From Ruminiclostridium sp. (lineage in GTDB: Bacteria; Bacillota_A; Clostridia; Oscillospirales; Oscillospiraceae): a stretch of 9,246 nucleotides of DNA. Every line of letters starts with the position of its first letter. Position 1 is the stretch's first letter. The notes under the pieces are model-generated. The model did no database searches, was not told where the DNA came from, and worked only from the letters and a program-made list of their open reading frames with translations. Below, piece by piece: positions 1 through 5,955 of this stretch. Where the stretch lies: positions 1 to 9,246 of the forward strand of contig JAFXCU010000164.1 in the NCBI GenBank assembly GCA_017521345.1. The letters are read 5' to 3'. The position numbers and the translations under genes were made by a program.

Positions 1-324
1 CTTCTGCTGGAGGAGGAGGGGATCCTCCTGGCGGGGGACGGGCTGAACCCCACCCTGCTGATGCTGGGCCGGGAGTCCGCCCCGGTGTCTGTGCTGAAGG
101 AGACCCTTCGGACGGTCCAGGACCTGCCCTTTGACCGGTTTCTGGCCAGCCATTACCCGACCCTCCAGGACAAAAAGATCGTGGGAGCTCACCTGCGGCA
201 CCTGGACTGCCTGCGGACCGAGCCCCCCTCCCATCCCGGCCCTTACGGTCCCCGGATCTGCCGAAGTGAGTTCAAGGAAGGCCGGACCCGCTCGGTGATC
301 CATATGGACCGGGCTCTGCTGTAA
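1..324 (+). CDS. Metallo-beta-lactamase-fold hydrolase, C-terminal fragment (5' truncated)
   Basis: Open from the first base to a TAA at 322-324, giving 107 codons, so the N-terminus, including the HxHxDH metal motif expected in this fold, lies outside the window. Visible MBL-fold features are the segment GILLAGD (residues 7-13 of the fragment), which fits the strand carrying the bridging metal-ligand Asp, and FDRFLASHYP (44-53), which fits the strand ending in the last metal-ligand His. The tail after the His is polar and ends in HMDRALL. Members hydrolyse varied thiol-ester, lactone or phosphoester substrates, and the substrate cannot be told from this piece. It is convergent with the MATE gene, and an inserted palindromic repeat separates it from the next terminator. 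The family call rests on two short motifs, so other hydrolase subgroups of the superfamily are possible. Confidence 0.68.
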   Translation, partial: LLLEEEGILLAGDGLNPTLLMLGRESAPVSVLKETLRTVQDLPFDRFLASHYPTLQDKKIVGAHLRHLDCLRTEPPSHPGPYGPRICRSEFKEGRTRSVIHMDRALL

Positions 325-334
325 AAAAGAAAAA

Positions 335-492
335 GGCTCCCTTGTGTAAAGGGAGCTGGCACGGCGCAGCCGTGACTGAGGGATTGTGCGGCAGAGGGGT
401 TTCGTTTCTTCTGCAAGCCGATGCGAATCCGTAACGCTTGGTCTGACAATCCCTCCGCCCCTTCGGGGCACCTCCCTTTGCACAAGGGAGGC
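335..492. repeat. MITE-like palindromic intergenic repeat, 158 bp
   Basis: A near-symmetrical non-coding element. Its left end folds as GCTCCCTT/AAGGGAGC (336-343 with 349-356), then CACGGC-GCA-GCCGTG (360-374). Its right end folds as GCCCC-TTC-GGGGC (457-469), then CCTCCCTT/AAGGGAGG (471-478 with 484-491). The arms also pair with each other: GAGGGATTGT at 378-387 is an exact reverse complement of 446-455. The two ends are therefore imperfect terminal inverted repeats of about 50 nt flanking a core of roughly 60 nt. No transposase gene and no clear target-site duplication are visible. The right border GGGAGGCTTAGG recurs at 5933-5944 and, with one change, at 5738-5749. It could be a non-autonomous mobile element or a REP-like structural repeat. 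Confidence 0.75.
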
Positions 493-523
493 TTAGGAAA
501 GTGCGAAATAACATGGTTCAACG

Positions 524-554
524 AAAAAACTCAGGCTTTAAGCCTGAGTTTTTT
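524..554. terminator. Bidirectional intrinsic terminator between MBL and MATE genes
   Basis: An A6 run (524-529), then CTCAGGC (530-536) pairing with GCCTGAG (542-548), with two further T-A pairs possible inside, then a T6 run (549-554). It works on both strands: it ends the MATE transcript (-) and any + strand transcript leaving the MBL gene and the repeat. The MATE stop codon (538-540) falls in the middle of the hairpin, so one stem arm is the last few sense codons. Confidence 0.88.
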
Positions 555-1917
555 GTTTCGCTGTTTTCTGTGTCTGTCCGGCCCAGTCGGCCTTTCTGTA
601 GTATACGATCAAAATAGCGGCGGTGACCAGCCAGGACAGGGGATAGCACACGGAGATCCCCAGCAGGGTGTGCCAGTGGGGGACCACCAGGAAGATCCAC
701 AGGATGCGCACCCCGCAGATGCCCCCCACGCTGATGACCATGGGGACCACAGCGTCACCTGCCCCACGCAGGGCGTTGGCCAGGATCTCAATGAAGGGCC
801 ACAGGAAGTAGAAGGGGACGAAGTAGTACATGATGTGGATGGCGTGGCCGATGACCTCCTGGTCGTCGGTGAAGATCCGGAAGGCGTAGGGGGAGAAAAC
901 CAGCAGGATGGCCCCCAGGATGATTGTCAGGGCCAGGGCGATCTTCAGACAGACCGTCACGCCCTCCCGCATCCGGTCGTACCGGCCTGCACCATAGTTT
1001 TGGCCCACAAAGGCCATAATGGCGGTGGCAAAGGCCACCATCAGGGACCAGTAGATGCCGTCGTATTTGCCGGCGGCCGACCAGGCGGCCACCACGGCGG
1101 TACCCAGGTCGTTGATGGGGACCTGAATGAGCAGGTTGGACACCGAGTACATGGAGGCCTCGATGGCGGCGGGGATGCCGATGTAGAGCACATGGCGGAG
1201 GGTGGGGCCGTGGACCCGCACCTGCCGGGGGATGAGACGGTAATCCCCCTTGGCCCGGCAGAGCTGAAGGAGGATGAGGACGGCGCTGACCAGGTTGGCC
1301 AGAGCGGTGGCGATGGCCGCACCGGCCACCCCCAGGTGGAAGCCTGCTACAAAGACCAGGTCCAGGACCACGTTCAGCAGGCAGCAGACGATGAGGTAGT
1401 ACAGGGGCCGCTTGGAATCCCCCACGGCCCGGAGGATGCCCGAGCCCATGTTGAACAGGAGCATGGGGATGGTCCCCAGGAAGTACAGCCGCAGGTAGAT
1501 CGTGGCAGAGTCCATGATCTCCGCCGGGTTCCGGGTCCATCGGAGGGCGTCAGGGGCCAGCCAGACACCCAGGACCGTGATGACTGCCCCGGCGATGAGG
1601 CTGAAGGCGATGGCGGTGTGGACCGCCCGGTTCAGCTTTTCCCGGTCCCCCGCTCCGAAGCCGTGGGAGATGACCACGGTGGCGCCCGAGGCCAGGCCGG
1701 TGAAGAGGCCCACCACCAGCTGGAGGATCATGGCAGCTGAGCCGCCCACAGCGGCCAGGGCGTCAGAGCCCACGAACTGGCCCACGATGATGGCGTCGGC
1801 GGTGTTGTAGAACTGCTGGAAGAGGGTGCCCGCAGCGATGGGCAGCAGGAAGAGCAGCAGCTGTTTCCAGATGACCCCCTGGGTCAGGTCCAGGGCGGTC
1901 TCCTTTCCGTGGGACAC
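538..1917 (-). CDS. MATE family efflux transporter
   Basis: A 459-residue inner-membrane antiporter of the multidrug and toxic compound extrusion family, expected to export organic cations or metabolites using a Na+ or H+ gradient. The length and roughly twelve hydrophobic segments fit the family. Diagnostic features are the N-terminal GVIWKQLLLFLLPIAAGTLF (14-33) followed by QQFYNTADAIIVGQF (34-48), LFNMGSGILRAVGDSKRPL in the first half, and the matching ANALRGAGDAVVPM in the second half, reflecting the internal duplication of MATE proteins. The start is GTG (1915-1917) with GGAG nine bases upstream on the minus strand. The C-terminus is a short basic tail (KTAKQKTQA). No regulator gene sits beside it, although tandem repeats lie in the divergent promoter region. 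The substrate cannot be assigned. Confidence 0.95.
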   Translation of the reverse strand: MSHGKETALDLTQGVIWKQLLLFLLPIAAGTLFQQFYNTADAIIVGQFVGSDALAAVGGSAAMILQLVVGLFTGLASGATVVISHGFGAGDREKLNRAVHTAIAFSLIAGAVITVLGVWLAPDALRWTRNPAEIMDSATIYLRLYFLGTIPMLLFNMGSGILRAVGDSKRPLYYLIVCCLLNVVLDLVFVAGFHLGVAGAAIATALANLVSAVLILLQLCRAKGDYRLIPRQVRVHGPTLRHVLYIGIPAAIEASMYSVSNLLIQVPINDLGTAVVAAWSAAGKYDGIYWSLMVAFATAIMAFVGQNYGAGRYDRMREGVTVCLKIALALTIILGAILLVFSPYAFRIFTDDQEVIGHAIHIMYYFVPFYFLWPFIEILANALRGAGDAVVPMVISVGGICGVRILWIFLVVPHWHTLLGISVCYPLSWLVTAAILIVYYRKADWAGQTQKTAKQKTQA

Positions 1918-1948
1918 GGCGGGTCACTCCTTTCAAAAGAAATCAAAG

Positions 1949-1965
1949 CCCTCGACAGACGAGGG
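1949..1965. promoter_or_regulatory. Small stem-loop in the MATE leader
   Basis: CCCTCG (1949-1954) and CGAGGG (1960-1965) form a perfect 6-bp stem with a 5-nt loop. On the minus strand it lies about 30 nt upstream of the MATE start and is followed by GCTTTGATTTC, which is not a convincing T-run, so it is a poor terminator. It also overlaps the possible -35 of the + strand promoter. It may be an operator half-site pair, a leader structure or chance. Confidence 0.35.
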
Positions 1966-1980
1966 AAAATATGGTACGCT
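1952..1980 (+). promoter_or_regulatory. Candidate promoter for the DUF1643-ppa operon
   Basis: TCGACA (1952-1957, one mismatch from the -35 consensus), a 17-bp spacer, and TACGCT (1975-1980) preceded by TGG, giving an extended -10. The -10 itself is weak (three of six consensus bases). An alternative -10, TATACT, lies at 1995-2000 but has no good -35. Transcription from either would give a leader of roughly 70-90 nt before the start at 2076. Confidence 0.42.
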
Positions 1981-2003
1981 ATATGATACGCTACTATACT
2001 ATA
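1971..2003. promoter_or_regulatory. Tandem direct repeats in divergent promoter region (possible operator)
   Basis: ATGGTACGCTA (1971-1981) is repeated 12 bp later as ATGATACGCTA (1983-1993), with ten of eleven bases identical, followed by ACTATACTATAG. The one-helical-turn spacing and position between divergently transcribed genes fit a repressor or activator site, but the tract is also AT-rich promoter DNA. A similar arrangement precedes the helicase gene. Confidence 0.35.
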
Positions 2004-2061
2004 GAGAAAAGAAATGAGAAAAGCAAGGCCCTGGGTCAGATTTTGTCCCGGCCCTGCCCGT

Positions 2062-2068
2062 GGAGGTG
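2062..2068 (+). promoter_or_regulatory. Ribosome binding site deciding the DUF1643 start
   Basis: GGAGGTG ends seven bases before the ATG at 2076. The longer in-frame ATG at 1971 has no Shine-Dalgarno sequence and lies inside the promoter tract, so 2076 is preferred. Confidence 0.8.
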
Positions 2069-2075
2069 TTCCCCC

Positions 2076-2687
2076 ATGCATATCCCATCCTGCCAGACCC
2101 AGGAGCTGGAGATCCTGACCTTCCAGCAGGCCCTGGTCCCCACCCGGAACGACTACGACCGGGACCAGTGGCACTACGTTCCCGACCACTACGCCGAGTA
2201 CCGGTATCTCCTGGGCACCCGGGGAAAGAACCCCCTCATCTGCATCGGCATCAACCCCTCCACCGCCGCACCCGGGGACCTGGACAACACCCTGAAATCC
2301 GTGGAGCGGATCGCCAAGGGGAACGGGTATGACAGCTTCCTCATGTTCAACGTCTACGCCCAGCGGGCCACCCGGCCCGAGGACATGGACCAGGTCTGCA
2401 ACCTGGCCCTCCACCGGGAGAACATGGCGGCCTTCCGCTATGTGCTGGAACAGGTGGGGGAGGGCTACCGCCCTGCTGTCTGGGCGGCCTGGGGGACCAT
2501 CATCGAGAAGCGGCCCTACCTGAAGGACTGCGTCCGGGAGATGGTGGCCATCGGGGAGGAGTTCCACGCCCAGTGGCTATGTGCCGGAAAGCGGTCCAAG
2601 AAGGGCCACCCCCACCATCCCCTCTACCTGCGGAAGGACGAGCCCGTTCGGGACTTCCCTGTGTCCGAATACCTGGACAGCCTGTAA
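2076..2687 (+). CDS. DUF1643 domain-containing protein
   Basis: A 203-residue, probably cytoplasmic protein with no signal peptide or membrane segment. The family hallmark is the strand-turn IGINPSTA (57-64), followed shortly by an acidic DLDNT (68-72) and then SFLMFNVYAQRATRP. A later segment AVWAAWGTI and the C-terminal KKGHPHHPLY complete the conserved pattern of DUF1643. No biochemical function is established for this family to my knowledge. The conserved Asn, Asp and His residues suggest a ligand-binding or catalytic site, but that is inference. It ends 36 bp before the pyrophosphatase with no terminator between, so the two are probably cotranscribed. Codon use matches its neighbours, giving no sign of recent transfer. 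Confidence 0.85.
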   Translation: MHIPSCQTQELEILTFQQALVPTRNDYDRDQWHYVPDHYAEYRYLLGTRGKNPLICIGINPSTAAPGDLDNTLKSVERIAKGNGYDSFLMFNVYAQRATRPEDMDQVCNLALHRENMAAFRYVLEQVGEGYRPAVWAAWGTIIEKRPYLKDCVREMVAIGEEFHAQWLCAGKRSKKGHPHHPLYLRKDEPVRDFPVSEYLDSL

Positions 2688-2723
2688 CGAAAAAACTACA
2701 TTCAGATAAAGGAGGCGTCAGCC

Positions 2724-3257
2724 ATGGCAAATATCTGGCATGACATCAACCCCAAGCGCATCACCCCCGAGGACTTCATTGCCGTCATTGAGATCCCCAA
2801 GGGCAGCAAGAAGAAGTACGAGCTGGACAAGGAGACCGGCCTCATCATCCTGGACCGTGTCCTCTTTACCTCCACCCACTACCCCGCCAACTACGGCTTC
2901 ATCCCCCGGACCTACGGCGACGACGGGGACCCCCTGGACGTGCTGGTGCTGTGCTCCGAGGCCATGGACCCCCTGACCCTGGTGCGCTGCTACCCCATCG
3001 GCTACATCAGCATGCTGGACGGCGGCAAGAACGATGAAAAGATCATTGCCATTCCCTTTGCCGACCCCACCTACAACGGCTACCACGACATTTACGACCT
3101 GCCCGCCCACATCTTTGACGAGATGGCCCACTTCTTCTCGGTTTACAAGAACCTGGAGGGCAGAGAGGCTGTGGCCGGCGACGTGAACGACCGCCAGGCC
3201 GCCGTTGAGGTCATCAAGAACTCCATCGACAGCTACATCGAAAACTTCTGCAAGTAA
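2724..3257 (+). CDS. ppa: Inorganic pyrophosphatase, family I (soluble)
   Basis: A 177-residue cytosolic enzyme that hydrolyses pyrophosphate to two phosphates and so pulls nucleotide polymerisation and aminoacylation forward. The length is that of typical bacterial family I enzymes. The signature DGDPLDV spans 67-73, supplying the metal-binding aspartates D67, D69 and D72. The other expected active-site residues can be placed by comparison with the E. coli enzyme: E23, K31, E33, R45, Y57, D99, D104 and K106, with a late YK pair in SVYKNLEG. AAAGGAGG ends eight bases before the ATG, a strong ribosome binding site. It is the second gene of a probable operon with DUF1643 and is followed immediately by an intrinsic terminator. 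No catalytic residue appears to be missing. Confidence 0.97.
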   Translation: MANIWHDINPKRITPEDFIAVIEIPKGSKKKYELDKETGLIILDRVLFTSTHYPANYGFIPRTYGDDGDPLDVLVLCSEAMDPLTLVRCYPIGYISMLDGGKNDEKIIAIPFADPTYNGYHDIYDLPAHIFDEMAHFFSVYKNLEGREAVAGDVNDRQAAVEVIKNSIDSYIENFCK

Positions 3258-3258
3258 C

Positions 3259-3296
3259 AAAAAATCAGCTCCCTCGTCAGAGGGAGCTGATTTTTT
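3259..3296. terminator. Bidirectional intrinsic terminator between ppa and the helicase
   Basis: An A6 run (3259-3264), an 11-bp perfect stem TCAGCTCCCTC/GAGGGAGCTGA (3265-3275 with 3280-3290), a GTCA loop, and a T6 run (3291-3296). It terminates ppa on the + strand and the helicase on the - strand. The helicase stop codon (3295-3297) overlaps the T-run. The stem resembles the CTCCCT...AGGGAG hairpins of the intergenic repeats nearby. Confidence 0.93.
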
Positions 3297-5526
3297 ATCT
3301 CTTGTGGAAACTGGAAGATTGCTTCCTGTTCCTGTGAAAACACCCCTCACACAGCCGCCCCTTGTGGTGGATGGGCAGGGCCTTGCCGCAGGAGGCGCAG
3401 AAGCGGATGTTGTTTTTCAGCCGGTGGAGGAGGATTTCGTTGATCTCCTCGGCCACGTCCTCCCGCTTTTCGTAGAGGTCGTCCTCGTCCACCGGGCAGC
3501 CAAAGGCCTTGGCGAAGGAGAAGTACAGGTCCAGTTTCCGGCAGAAAAGCTCCAGCTCCGGCAGGGTCCGGTCCTTGCCTTCGGGGAGCCCCGGCTGCTG
3601 GATGGGCTCCCCCCGCAGGTGGACCCGCAGGAAGTGGAAGAAGAGCTCCCGCAGGGGTTCCTCGGTCTCGTCAAAGGGGATGTTGGCCGCCCGGAGCTCC
3701 TGGTCCTTGGTGAGGGTGAAGCCCATCTCCCGGATTTTCGAAATCAGGGAGATATAGCGGCTGATGTCCAGCTTGATATAAGGTTCCACCGTGGGCATCC
3801 GGTTCCACTCGGTGAGGACCTCCAACAGGTCAAAGTCCACCGACAGCACCAGGTCGGAAAAGCCGGTGACCGCCTGCTGGAGGGGCGGGACCACCGTCTC
3901 CAGACCTGCCCGGATGGCGGCCAGGTTCTGGGTGGCCCCCACGTATCCCTTGGCGTACATGCCATACCGGCCCGCCCGGCCTGCGATCTGCTGGATCTCC
4001 TCGGGTTTCAGCTCCCGGCGCTCGATGCCGTCGAACTTTTCCGTGTCCATGAAGATGATTCGGCGGATGGGCAGGTTCAGGCCCATGCCGATGGCGTCGG
4101 TGGATACCACGTACTCCATCTCTCCGGCCAGGAAGCCTTCCATCTGCTTCCGGCGGGTGGAGTAGGGGAGGGCCCCATAGATGATGGCGGGCTCCTTCCC
4201 TGACTGGCGCAGGTCCTCGGCGATGGACAGGACCCCCACCTTGGAGAAGGTGATAAGGGCGTCGCCCGGCTGGACCCGGGTGTAGTCCATGGTGTGGTTC
4301 ATGCACAGCAGAGGGGTCTTGCGCTTGTGGACCTCCAGCTCCCAGCTGTCCCCGCAGCTCTCAATGATGCGGATGAGCAGGTCTTTGGCCTCCGGGGCGG
4401 CGCAGAGGTGGATCTCCGGGGCCTGGACCCCTAAAATGGCCCGGGTCCAGGCGTAGCCCCGCTGGCGGTCGGCGATCATCTGGCACTCGTCGATGACCGC
4501 CACATGGTAGACCTGTTTCAGGTCCAGCTTTTCCGCCGTGGCGGCCACGTGGGTGTCCTCTTCCCGGCGGTCTTCCTCCTCGCCGGTGGTGAGGGAGCAG
4601 TCCACCCCGGCTTCCAGCAGAATTTCCTGGGCCTCTAGGGCCAGGAGCCGGAGGGGGGCCAGGTAGACCCCGGTGGGGGCGGCCTTGAGCCGCTGGAACC
4701 CGGCATAAGTCTTGCCGGTGTTGGTGCCGCCGATGTGGAGGATGAACCGGCGGGACATGGCACGGGCCTCGGGGTACTCGTCCTTGGGGTTCAGGGCCAT
4801 GAGGACCTCCAGGCTGGTGCGGATGGCCTGGGGGACAAAGACGACGGAATAGAGATAGCCCAGAGTCCGGGAGAGAAGCTGTTTCTTGGGGAAATCCGCC
4901 ATGGCCAGCAGGGCGTGCAGGTCGGCCTCAGGCTGGGCGGCGGTGAAGTCCTGGATGGCCTGGGAAGCGGCGGCGTGGAGGACCTGGACATAGCGGTTTT
5001 TCACCTCCCCCATGAGGGGGCCGGTCAGGTTGTCCCCCATCCAGACGCCCGCCTGGACGAAGTGGGTCAGGTCGGCGGGGAGCTGGTCCGGGTCGCACCG
5101 GCGTTCCAGGGAGAGGAACTGATTCAGAAAAGCAGAGGCCTGGTTGGGCCGGATGGGCCGCCCCTTGGCGGCGGCGGGTAGCTGGTGGACGATGACCTGG
5201 TGGTAGTACTCCGCCAGGACCCAGGCGGGCTCGTCCCCTTTTGGGGCGGCCTTCCAGAGGGAATCCAGGGTCTTGGCAGCCTCCTGGGCGGCAGAACGGG
5301 CCCCTTCGGCGGCCTGGCCGGAGGGCTTGGAGGGCCGGGATTTTTTCTTGAAGAGGTCGGTCTCCTCGGCGGCCCGGACGTCGTCCCGGTGCCAGATGGG
5401 GGTGGAACGGCCATTGATCCTGCGGTACCGGGGCTTGGGCAGGAGCTTGTCGATGAGTTCGTTGGTCCAGCCTCTGGTTTTCAGCAGGGAGGGGGACCAA
5501 AACTTCCCCTGGGAGTGGTTTGCCAT
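3295..5526 (-). CDS. SUV3-like DExH-box RNA helicase with C-terminal zinc-ribbon-like motif
   Basis: A 743-residue superfamily 2 ATPase most like the SUV3/SUPV3L1 helicases that feed RNA to degradative exonucleases. Motifs in order: motif I GGTNTGKT (266-273); YLAPLRLLALEAQEI (288-302); TTGEE (313-317), a SUV3 hallmark; motif II DECQ (346-349), with QMIADRQRGYAWTRAILG continuing the SUV3 pattern; FSKV (427-430); IYGALP (449-454); TDAIGMGLNL (476-485); and motif VI QIAGRAGR (513-520). Residues 1-50 form an extra N-terminal module (WSPSLLKTRGW...) that may bind nucleic acid. Residues 51-260 are mostly helical and unassigned. C710, C713, C726 and C729 form a CxxC-x12-CxxC pair typical of a zinc ribbon. 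The start at 5526 is chosen for its strong ribosome binding site; an ATG 36 codons earlier lacks one. The gene appears monocistronic. RNA as substrate is inferred from the family. Confidence 0.86.
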   Translation of the reverse strand: MANHSQGKFWSPSLLKTRGWTNELIDKLLPKPRYRRINGRSTPIWHRDDVRAAEETDLFKKKSRPSKPSGQAAEGARSAAQEAAKTLDSLWKAAPKGDEPAWVLAEYYHQVIVHQLPAAAKGRPIRPNQASAFLNQFLSLERRCDPDQLPADLTHFVQAGVWMGDNLTGPLMGEVKNRYVQVLHAAASQAIQDFTAAQPEADLHALLAMADFPKKQLLSRTLGYLYSVVFVPQAIRTSLEVLMALNPKDEYPEARAMSRRFILHIGGTNTGKTYAGFQRLKAAPTGVYLAPLRLLALEAQEILLEAGVDCSLTTGEEEDRREEDTHVAATAEKLDLKQVYHVAVIDECQMIADRQRGYAWTRAILGVQAPEIHLCAAPEAKDLLIRIIESCGDSWELEVHKRKTPLLCMNHTMDYTRVQPGDALITFSKVGVLSIAEDLRQSGKEPAIIYGALPYSTRRKQMEGFLAGEMEYVVSTDAIGMGLNLPIRRIIFMDTEKFDGIERRELKPEEIQQIAGRAGRYGMYAKGYVGATQNLAAIRAGLETVVPPLQQAVTGFSDLVLSVDFDLLEVLTEWNRMPTVEPYIKLDISRYISLISKIREMGFTLTKDQELRAANIPFDETEEPLRELFFHFLRVHLRGEPIQQPGLPEGKDRTLPELELFCRKLDLYFSFAKAFGCPVDEDDLYEKREDVAEEINEILLHRLKNNIRFCASCGKALPIHHKGRLCEGCFHRNRKQSSSFHKR

Positions 5527-5533
5527 GCCGGGG

Positions 5534-5541
5534 CCTCCTTT
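5534..5541 (-). promoter_or_regulatory. Ribosome binding site deciding the helicase start
   Basis: On the minus strand AAAGGAGG ends seven bases before the ATG at 5526-5524. The upstream in-frame ATGs fall in the promoter and the palindromic region, so they are rejected. Confidence 0.85.
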
Positions 5542-5558
5542 CGTAGTATATGAAATAT

Positions 5559-5567
5559 AGTATACCA
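5559..5567 (-). promoter_or_regulatory. Candidate extended -10 promoter of the helicase gene
   Basis: The minus strand reads TGGTATACT, an extended -10 (TGN plus TATACT) placed so that transcription would start about 25 nt before the start codon. The -35 region is weak: TTGTGG at 5590-5585 gives a 20-bp spacer. The -10 lies inside a repeated ATACTA tract (5543-5568) that resembles the divergent promoter region at 1971-1994. Confidence 0.5.
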
Positions 5568-5597
5568 TGAAAGGGGACTGGATACCACAAAAATAAG

Positions 5598-5614
5598 CTC
5601 TCCCAGAGGGAGAG
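5598..5614 (-). repeat. Small GC-rich hairpin, terminator-like on the minus strand
   Basis: CTCTCCC (5598-5604) pairs with GGGAGAG (5608-5614) across a 3-nt loop. Read on the minus strand the stem is followed by CTTATTTTTG, a broken T-run, so it could weakly terminate transcription entering the helicase promoter from the repeat region. It may also be an isolated end of the same repeat family found at 5641-5743. Confidence 0.45.
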
Positions 5615-5640
5615 GTTACTGGTGTTGCGATCACGGTAAG

Positions 5641-5743
5641 GCCCCCTCTGGGAGGGGGCTGTCAGCGAAGCTGACTGGGGGAGCAAGCGAGGAAACTCCC
5701 TCCGTCTCGCCTGCGGCGAGCCACCTCCCTCTGAGAGGGAGGC
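5641..5743. repeat. Compact palindromic repeat, same architecture as the element at 335-492
   Basis: Four hairpins in mirror order: GCCCCCTC/GAGGGGGC (5641-5659), GTCAGC-GAA-GCTGAC (5661-5675), CTCGCC-TGC-GGCGAG (5706-5720) and CCTCCCTC/GAGGGAGG (5724-5742). GGGAG at 5679-5683 can pair with CTCCC at 5696-5700 to join the halves. The order (outer CCTCCCT hairpin, inner GC hairpin, GGAGGG-type joint, short core) is that of the element at 335-492 with a shorter core. Its right flank, GGGAGGCTTTGG, also matches. No gene lies inside. Confidence 0.68.
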
Positions 5744-5766
5744 TTTGGTTAGCGAAGCCCCCACCC

Positions 5767-5860
5767 ATTGTAGGGGCGATTGGCCCAGGCCAGCCTCTCT
5801 TGGCCTTCGGCCAATTCACCTTCTCACGAATCGCCCGAAACGTGGGTCATCGAACCACGT
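5767..5860. repeat. GGGGCGATT...AATCGCCC inverted-repeat unit
   Basis: GGGCGATT (5774-5781) is an exact reverse complement of AATCGCCC (5829-5836). Between them lies TTGGCC-TTC-GGCCAA (5800-5814). Just outside lies ACGTGG (5840-5845) pairing with CCACGT (5855-5860). The leading ATTGTAGGGGCGATT is a string I associate with short dispersed repeats in Clostridia genomes, though that was not checked here. No credible coding signal is seen, and 5861-5918 shows nothing further that I can name. Confidence 0.5.
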
Positions 5861-5918
5861 GAGTGGGCCGATCACAACCAACGTTGGCTTATGGGATATC
5901 GTTTCAGGGCTGGGTTTT

Positions 5919-5944
5919 GGCTCCCCTCACAGGGGAGGCTTAGG
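5919..5944. repeat. Isolated repeat end (single hairpin)
   Basis: CTCCCCT (5921-5927) pairs with AGGGGAG (5931-5937). The hairpin is followed by GGCTTAGG, so positions 5933-5944 repeat the right border of the element at 335-492 exactly. No matching left half is seen nearby, suggesting a truncated or nested copy. Confidence 0.5.
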
Positions 5945-5955
5945 CTATCCCTTGT

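Noticed and set aside
243..521. Small open frames on the - strand across the first repeat
   Set aside because: They translate the palindromic element and the antisense of the MBL gene, with no ribosome binding site. Similar frames arise in any copy of such repeats.
421..1740. Long open frame on the + strand opposite the MATE gene
   Set aside because: Its translation is a low-complexity mix rich in Gly, Asp, Gln, His and Val, the usual antisense shadow of a GC-rich membrane protein gene. It has no ribosome binding site and starts inside the palindromic repeat.
1971..2075. Upstream ATG for the DUF1643 gene
   Set aside because: No Shine-Dalgarno sequence, AT-rich promoter-like DNA, and a better start with GGAGGTG at 2076.
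3205..4203. Open frame on the + strand running out of ppa into the helicase region
   Set aside because: It begins inside ppa in another frame, crosses a strong terminator, and reads antisense to helicase motifs. No family resemblance is seen.
5527..5634. Longer start for the helicase
   Set aside because: The extra 36 codons cover the promoter and part of a hairpin. The ATG at 5526 has a strong, well-spaced ribosome binding site.
5594..5945. CRISPR array
   Set aside because: The repeats are inverted and unequal, with no regular direct repeat-spacer pattern and no cas genes nearby.
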